Source: Candidatus Lambdaproteobacteria bacterium
Lineage (GTDB): Bacteria > SAR324 > NAC60-12
Assembly: GCA_012964265.1 (NCBI GenBank)
Contig: DTUH01000227.1
Location: 1-8,674, forward strand
Length of the DNA: 8,674 bases
Direction: 5' to 3'
Of the stretch, positions 5,589-8,674 are shown one piece after another (the stretch's first letter is position 1; the number at the start of each line of letters is the position of its first letter). A model generated the notes under the pieces. It ran no database searches and was not told the DNA's origin. It saw nothing but the letters and a program-made list of their open reading frames with translations. The position numbers and the translations under genes are program-made.

Positions 5589-6959
5589 TTAGCCTGAAAA
5601 CGGGCTTGCTGCAAAAGGCTCTGCTGCCAGAGAACTTGGATTTGCACCAGTGATACGGACAGCTAAAAGTTCACCGGCTTTTTCCCCGCAGTTTTTAATA
5701 GACACAGAATGGTTGCCACGTGTGCGTCCGGTTACAGAGTTTTCTTTGCGTTGATGATTTCCCTCAATCAAAACTTCTTGGATGGTACCGACCAAAGCCT
5801 CATTTTTTTCCCGAATGATTTTTTCTTGAGTTTCGAGCAATACCTTCAACCGCTCCGCTTTGACTTTTTCTGATAATTGTTCAGGATATTCAGCAGCACG
5901 AGTTCCGGGACGCGGTGAATATTTAAACGAATAAATCAAATCGAAACGCACGTTTTTGACTGCTTCCATTGTCATTTCGAACTCTTCCTCAGTTTCTCCT
6001 GGAAAGCCCACAATCAGGTCTGTCGACAGCGTGGCGTCCGGAAGTCGATCCCGCAAAAGATCAACTTTTTCATAAAAAGTTTCCATCGAATACCAGCGCC
6101 TCATTCTACGCAGAATTCTGTCCGATCCGGATTGCAGTGGAAGGTGCATTTGTTCGCAAAGTGAGGGTAAAGTTACGAATGCGTCCGCTAATTCTGCATG
6201 AAAATCTTTAGGATGAGGTGAAATGAAACGCAAACGTTTCAAATTCTCCAGCTTGTCCAGACGTCGCAAAAGCTCCACAAAATCCGTGCCGTTGGCTTTA
6301 TATGAATTTACATTTTGCCCCAGCAAACATATTTCCTTTGTTCCAGTCGAAACGAGACGCTTGGCCTCTACGATAATATGTTCCGGCTCACGGCTGACTT
6401 CCACTCCTCGTGTAAATGGGACAACACAAAAAGAGCAATGGTTATTACACCCTTTTGTAATTGCCAAATGTGCTTTGACACCGAAATTTTGAGCTTGTCT
6501 AAATGTATAGTCCGGAATAAAATTACGTACTTTTTGCCGGGAATGACGTTCCGTCCGGGAGAATTTTTGACCCTTGCCGACCATTTTCAGCATCTCCGGA
6601 AGCTCAAACAAATTGTCTGTTCCAAAAACAAAGTCAACGTTTTTTGCCCTGTTTAAAATTGACTTTCCTTCCTGCTGTGCCACACAACCACCGACGCCTA
6701 TTTTCAAATCCGGATTCGCCGATTTGAGATGCCTTAGACGTCCCAATTCACTATAGACCTTGTTTTCAGCTTTTTCGCGGATAGAGCAAGTGTTGAGAAT
6801 AATTAAATCCGCATCGTCCTGACAATCTGTCTGGGAGTAATTTTCGTGCCGCAGCACTTCCAGCATTTTATCGGTGTCATACTCGTTCATCTGACAACCA
6901 TAAGTCTTGATGTAGACTTTCTTCACGGTTTCCGCGCTTTCGGAATTTTCATTTATCAT
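5589..6959 (-). CDS. miaB: MiaB, tRNA-2-methylthio-N6-dimethylallyladenosine synthase
   Basis: This radical-SAM methylthiotransferase converts i6A37 to ms2i6A37 in tRNAs reading UNN codons, using two [4Fe-4S] clusters. The 456-aa protein has the full three-domain layout. The N-terminal domain has the auxiliary-cluster cysteines C22 (KTYGCQMNEYD), C58 (NTCSIREKAENK) and C92 (GGCVAQQEG). The radical-SAM core has the CxxxCxxC triad C171, C175, C178 within KGCNNHCSFCVVPFTRG, followed by LLGQNVNSY and the typical LPLQSGSDRIL and DLIVGFPGETEEEF motifs. A TRAM RNA-binding domain lies at about 380-440 (NSVTGRTRGN region). NTCSIREKAENK and CVVPFTRG identify MiaB rather than RimO or MtaB. The ATG at 6959 has no clear Shine-Dalgarno. 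It is the last gene of the miaA - unknown - miaB run, which produces its substrate upstream. Confidence 0.97.
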   Translation of the reverse strand: MINENSESAETVKKVYIKTYGCQMNEYDTDKMLEVLRHENYSQTDCQDDADLIILNTCSIREKAENKVYSELGRLRHLKSANPDLKIGVGGCVAQQEGKSILNRAKNVDFVFGTDNLFELPEMLKMVGKGQKFSRTERHSRQKVRNFIPDYTFRQAQNFGVKAHLAITKGCNNHCSFCVVPFTRGVEVSREPEHIIVEAKRLVSTGTKEICLLGQNVNSYKANGTDFVELLRRLDKLENLKRLRFISPHPKDFHAELADAFVTLPSLCEQMHLPLQSGSDRILRRMRRWYSMETFYEKVDLLRDRLPDATLSTDLIVGFPGETEEEFEMTMEAVKNVRFDLIYSFKYSPRPGTRAAEYPEQLSEKVKAERLKVLLETQEKIIREKNEALVGTIQEVLIEGNHQRKENSVTGRTRGNHSVSIKNCGEKAGELLAVRITGANPSSLAAEPFAASPFSG

Positions 6960-7044
6960 TGGTTGTGATCTTAGCTGATTTAAATAATTACTGTTGCGAT
7001 GTTAACTGGAATTGATCCAATTATAATTTGCCTGACTGTTTATA

Positions 7045-7437
7045 TTATGCGGAGACGGCATCCAGCCGTGACATTCCAAGTTCTTCTGCGCATATCACTT
7101 GGGCAACACTTCGGATGTCTTTAGGAAATTCCACATAATAATCCAGACCGTCACGGGACCATAAAGTTTCCTCCAACTGCATTCCATGGGCAGTCGGTTT
7201 GACAAATTCAAACCATTTGTTTTGGTAAAGAACCTCAAAAAGTTCTGCCAAATATTCCTTGCCGTTTGCTGCAGAAAAAGCCATTTTAGGTTTTTTCCGG
7301 ACAGCATCTTTGGTGCTGGCAGTAAAGGTCATGCGGAAATCAAATTTGCCCCACTGAAAATGAACGTATTGGTTTTTTTCACCAGTCTCAGTTTTGAATA
7401 TGTGGTAATTTTGGTGATCAACCGAATATTGTCTCAC
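7045..7437 (-). CDS. Uncharacterised 130-aa protein between miaA and miaB
   Basis: I do not recognise a family. The gene opens with GTG at 7437, backed by a strong Shine-Dalgarno (AGGAGA on the minus strand, 7442-7447) at 4-nt spacing, which strongly supports it as a real gene. The soluble product has no signal peptide or membrane segment. The N-terminal half looks beta-rich with aromatic residues (YHIF, YVHFQWGKFDFRMTFTAS, about 11-42). A basic stretch (VRKKPKMAF) follows, then a probable helix (GKEYLAELFEVLYQNKW), a second beta-rich part (DGLDYYVEFPKDI) and a C-terminal helix (SVAQVICAEELGMSRL). It has one cysteine and no catalytic or metal-binding motif that I can name. It lies 48 nt after miaA and 85 nt before miaB, all on one strand, so co-transcription is likely. 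A role in tRNA modification is suggested only by position. Confidence 0.85.
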   Translation of the reverse strand: MRQYSVDHQNYHIFKTETGEKNQYVHFQWGKFDFRMTFTASTKDAVRKKPKMAFSAANGKEYLAELFEVLYQNKWFEFVKPTAHGMQLEETLWSRDGLDYYVEFPKDIRSVAQVICAEELGMSRLDAVSA

Positions 7438-7485
7438 GAAGTCTCCTATAGTATTATTGTGTAATCGAAGGCGTAATTAACCAAC

Positions 7486-8427
7486 TTATTTTCTCTCATA
7501 AAGCACCTGCTTTTCAAGGTAAACTTTGATTTTGGACAATATTGCTGCCTCATCATCGGGTTGATGCCATTCTATTTTTGCTTCTCTCCTGAACCAGGTC
7601 AATTGCCTTTTTGCGTATTGACGGGTACGCTGCTGAATTTCCTGAACAAGAAGATTCCATTCAAGCTTGCCCTGCAGATGCAAAACAATCTCCCGATAAC
7701 CAATTGCTTGCAGAGGTTTCAGTTTTGGAGAATATCTGGTCAAAAGCATTTTGACTTCAGCAATCCAGCCTGACTCCAGCATCTTGAGGGTACGCTGATT
7801 GATGCGTTCATAGTGTACACTCCGCTCCCATTCAAACGCAACCGCAAGAAATGGATAACGTGCTGTGGAAAACGGTTGATGCTGCTGAAATGTGCTTAAA
7901 CTGGTTCCGGTGGCAAGTACCACTTCAAGACTGCGCATTATTCTGGCGGTGTCATTTGGATGCAGACGTTTGGAGGCTTGCGGATCAAGTTTTTGCAGTT
8001 GCTCCCAGCAAAATGAAGTGCCATGTTCTTCTTGAAGGCAGATAACTTCTTTGCGAATATTTTCTGGAATATCCGGTATATGACTGATTCCGTACAGCAA
8101 TGCACGGTAATACAATCCTGTCCCGCCAACCAAAATCGGGACGTGTCCTCGTTCCTGAATTTGTTCAATAATTCGGGATGTTTCCCGTTCATATTTTCCC
8201 GCCGAATAATTTTCGTCTGGATCAATCAAGTCTAATTGATGATGCGGGACTAGTTTTTGTTCAGTTAAAGTTGGTTTAGATGTGCCGATATCCAACTGAC
8301 GATAGACGTGCATCGAGTCGGAGCAAATCAATTCACCGTCAATCTCCTGTGCCAATTTAAGTGCCAGGCCGCTCTTCCCGCTTGCCGTCGGTCCGGCAAC
8401 AACTACAATTCCTGGACTTCTTACCAT
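7486..8427 (-). CDS. miaA: MiaA, tRNA dimethylallyltransferase
   Basis: MiaA transfers the dimethylallyl group from DMAPP to N6 of A37 in tRNAs reading UNN codons, giving i6A37. From the ATG at 8427 it is 313 aa, the usual length. The P-loop GPTASGKS lies at 12-19. SDSMHVYRQLDIGTSKP (36-52) carries the catalytic aspartate D37 and DIGT motif, with His where many homologues have Gln before VYR. The DMAPP/tRNA motif HHQLD is at 62-66 and GGTGLYYRA at 101-109. The C-terminal TRQYAKRQLTWFRR is diagnostic. A TTG two codons upstream (8433) is in frame. Neither start has a clear Shine-Dalgarno, and I chose the ATG because the P-loop then sits at the usual distance. It heads the run leading to miaB. 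No mutL or hfq neighbour is visible, unlike the enterobacterial arrangement. Confidence 0.97.
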   Translation of the reverse strand: MVRSPGIVVVAGPTASGKSGLALKLAQEIDGELICSDSMHVYRQLDIGTSKPTLTEQKLVPHHQLDLIDPDENYSAGKYERETSRIIEQIQERGHVPILVGGTGLYYRALLYGISHIPDIPENIRKEVICLQEEHGTSFCWEQLQKLDPQASKRLHPNDTARIMRSLEVVLATGTSLSTFQQHQPFSTARYPFLAVAFEWERSVHYERINQRTLKMLESGWIAEVKMLLTRYSPKLKPLQAIGYREIVLHLQGKLEWNLLVQEIQQRTRQYAKRQLTWFRREAKIEWHQPDDEAAILSKIKVYLEKQVLYERK

Positions 8428-8525
8428 TGACAAAATATTTTTTCAGTTTTCGTTTGTAGAAAGTGTTTTGCTTTAATGGTGCTGACAATCATCAAGTTAA
8501 ACAAAACAGAAGGGTAGGTAAACAG

Positions 8526-8534
8526 AGTATATCA
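8526..8534 (-). promoter_or_regulatory. Candidate extended -10 promoter upstream of miaA
   Basis: The minus strand reads TGATATACT, an extended -10 (TGnTATAAT type, five of six in the hexamer). It lies about 100 nt before the miaA start and just past the end of the preceding gene. No good -35 is found at 17-18 bp, which is tolerable for an extended -10. It could drive the whole miaA - unknown - miaB unit. Confidence 0.35.
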
Positions 8535-8582
8535 GCCGTTTCTTCCGAGTTTCTTTGACAATTCGAACTCACGTTTTAAGTA

Positions 8583-8674
8583 CTATTTGGCAGATTTTAT
8601 TTCTGCTTTTAATTCGGCTCGAACCTGCAAAAAAAAATCATTGTAACGACCATCCCGCAAATCAGGAAATGTCC
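8583..8674 (-). CDS. C-terminal end of an unidentified protein (cut by window edge)
   Basis: On the minus strand one frame is open from the window edge for 29 codons to a TAG at 8585-8583. The peptide reads as protein: TFPDLRDGRYNDFF then LQVRAELKAEIKSAK, a plausible charged C-terminal helix. One of the other two frames stops almost at once, and the other is short and unlike a protein end. It lies upstream of miaA in the same direction with a gap of about 155 nt. I do not recognise the family; it does not look like the usual MutL C-terminus. Too little is present for a function. Confidence 0.5.
   Translation of the reverse strand, partial: TFPDLRDGRYNDFFLQVRAELKAEIKSAK

Noticed and set aside
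5969..6756. Chain of plus-strand open frames opposite miaB
   Set aside because: All are embedded in miaB, mutually overlapping and without family features. They are antisense shadows.
6960..7044. TATAAT-like sequence on the minus strand before miaB
   Set aside because: No acceptable -35 at 16-18 bp, and AT-rich gaps produce such hexamers easily. A separate miaB promoter is possible but not supported enough to list.
7048..7070. ACGGC-ATCCA-GCCGT hairpin near the end of the 130-aa gene
   Set aside because: The stem is only 5 bp with no U tract after it on either strand, and it lies in the coding end. It is unlikely to be a terminator.

Overview
This window looks like chromosomal housekeeping DNA from a Gram-negative (diderm) bacterium. 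It encodes an LptE-like outer-membrane LPS-assembly lipoprotein, a DksA-type RNA polymerase regulator, a groESL operon behind a CIRCE element (the HrcA operator), and bacterial MiaA and MiaB. The combination of CIRCE control, DksA and LptE in moderately AT-rich DNA fits a deltaproteobacteria-like or neighbouring lineage (for example SAR324 or Nitrospinota). That placement is only an impression from protein style. I see no phage, transposon, CRISPR, tRNA or rRNA features.

Layout from left to right. The left edge holds the N-terminal part of lysS (lysyl-tRNA synthetase, minus strand), cut by the window. A 302-nt divergent intergenic region follows, carrying CIRCE and a probable promoter, and leads into groES-groEL (plus strand). 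A strong stem-loop after groEL appears to be a bidirectional terminator shared with the converging minus-strand block: a FIST-domain protein gene, lptE and dksA. dksA also has its own very good sigma70-type promoter in the gap after lptE. A second divergent region (5096-5260) separates the FIST gene from a small plus-strand gene for a 90-aa candidate lipoprotein. That gene converges on miaB. The right part is a minus-strand cluster, miaA - unknown 130-aa protein - miaB. The last 92 bases appear to be the C-terminal end of another minus-strand gene that I cannot identify.

Functional themes are protein folding (GroES/GroEL), translation and tRNA quality (LysRS, MiaA, MiaB), stringent-response transcription control (DksA) and envelope assembly (LptE). 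MiaA and MiaB act in sequence on A37 of tRNAs reading UNN codons: MiaA makes i6A37 and MiaB converts it to ms2i6A37. An uncharacterised protein gene with a strong ribosome-binding site lies between them and is the best candidate here for an undescribed function. The free-standing FIST sensor protein and the divergent small lipoprotein with a palindrome between them are a second place worth a look. Most of the window is conventional, and I found no clearly novel multi-gene system.
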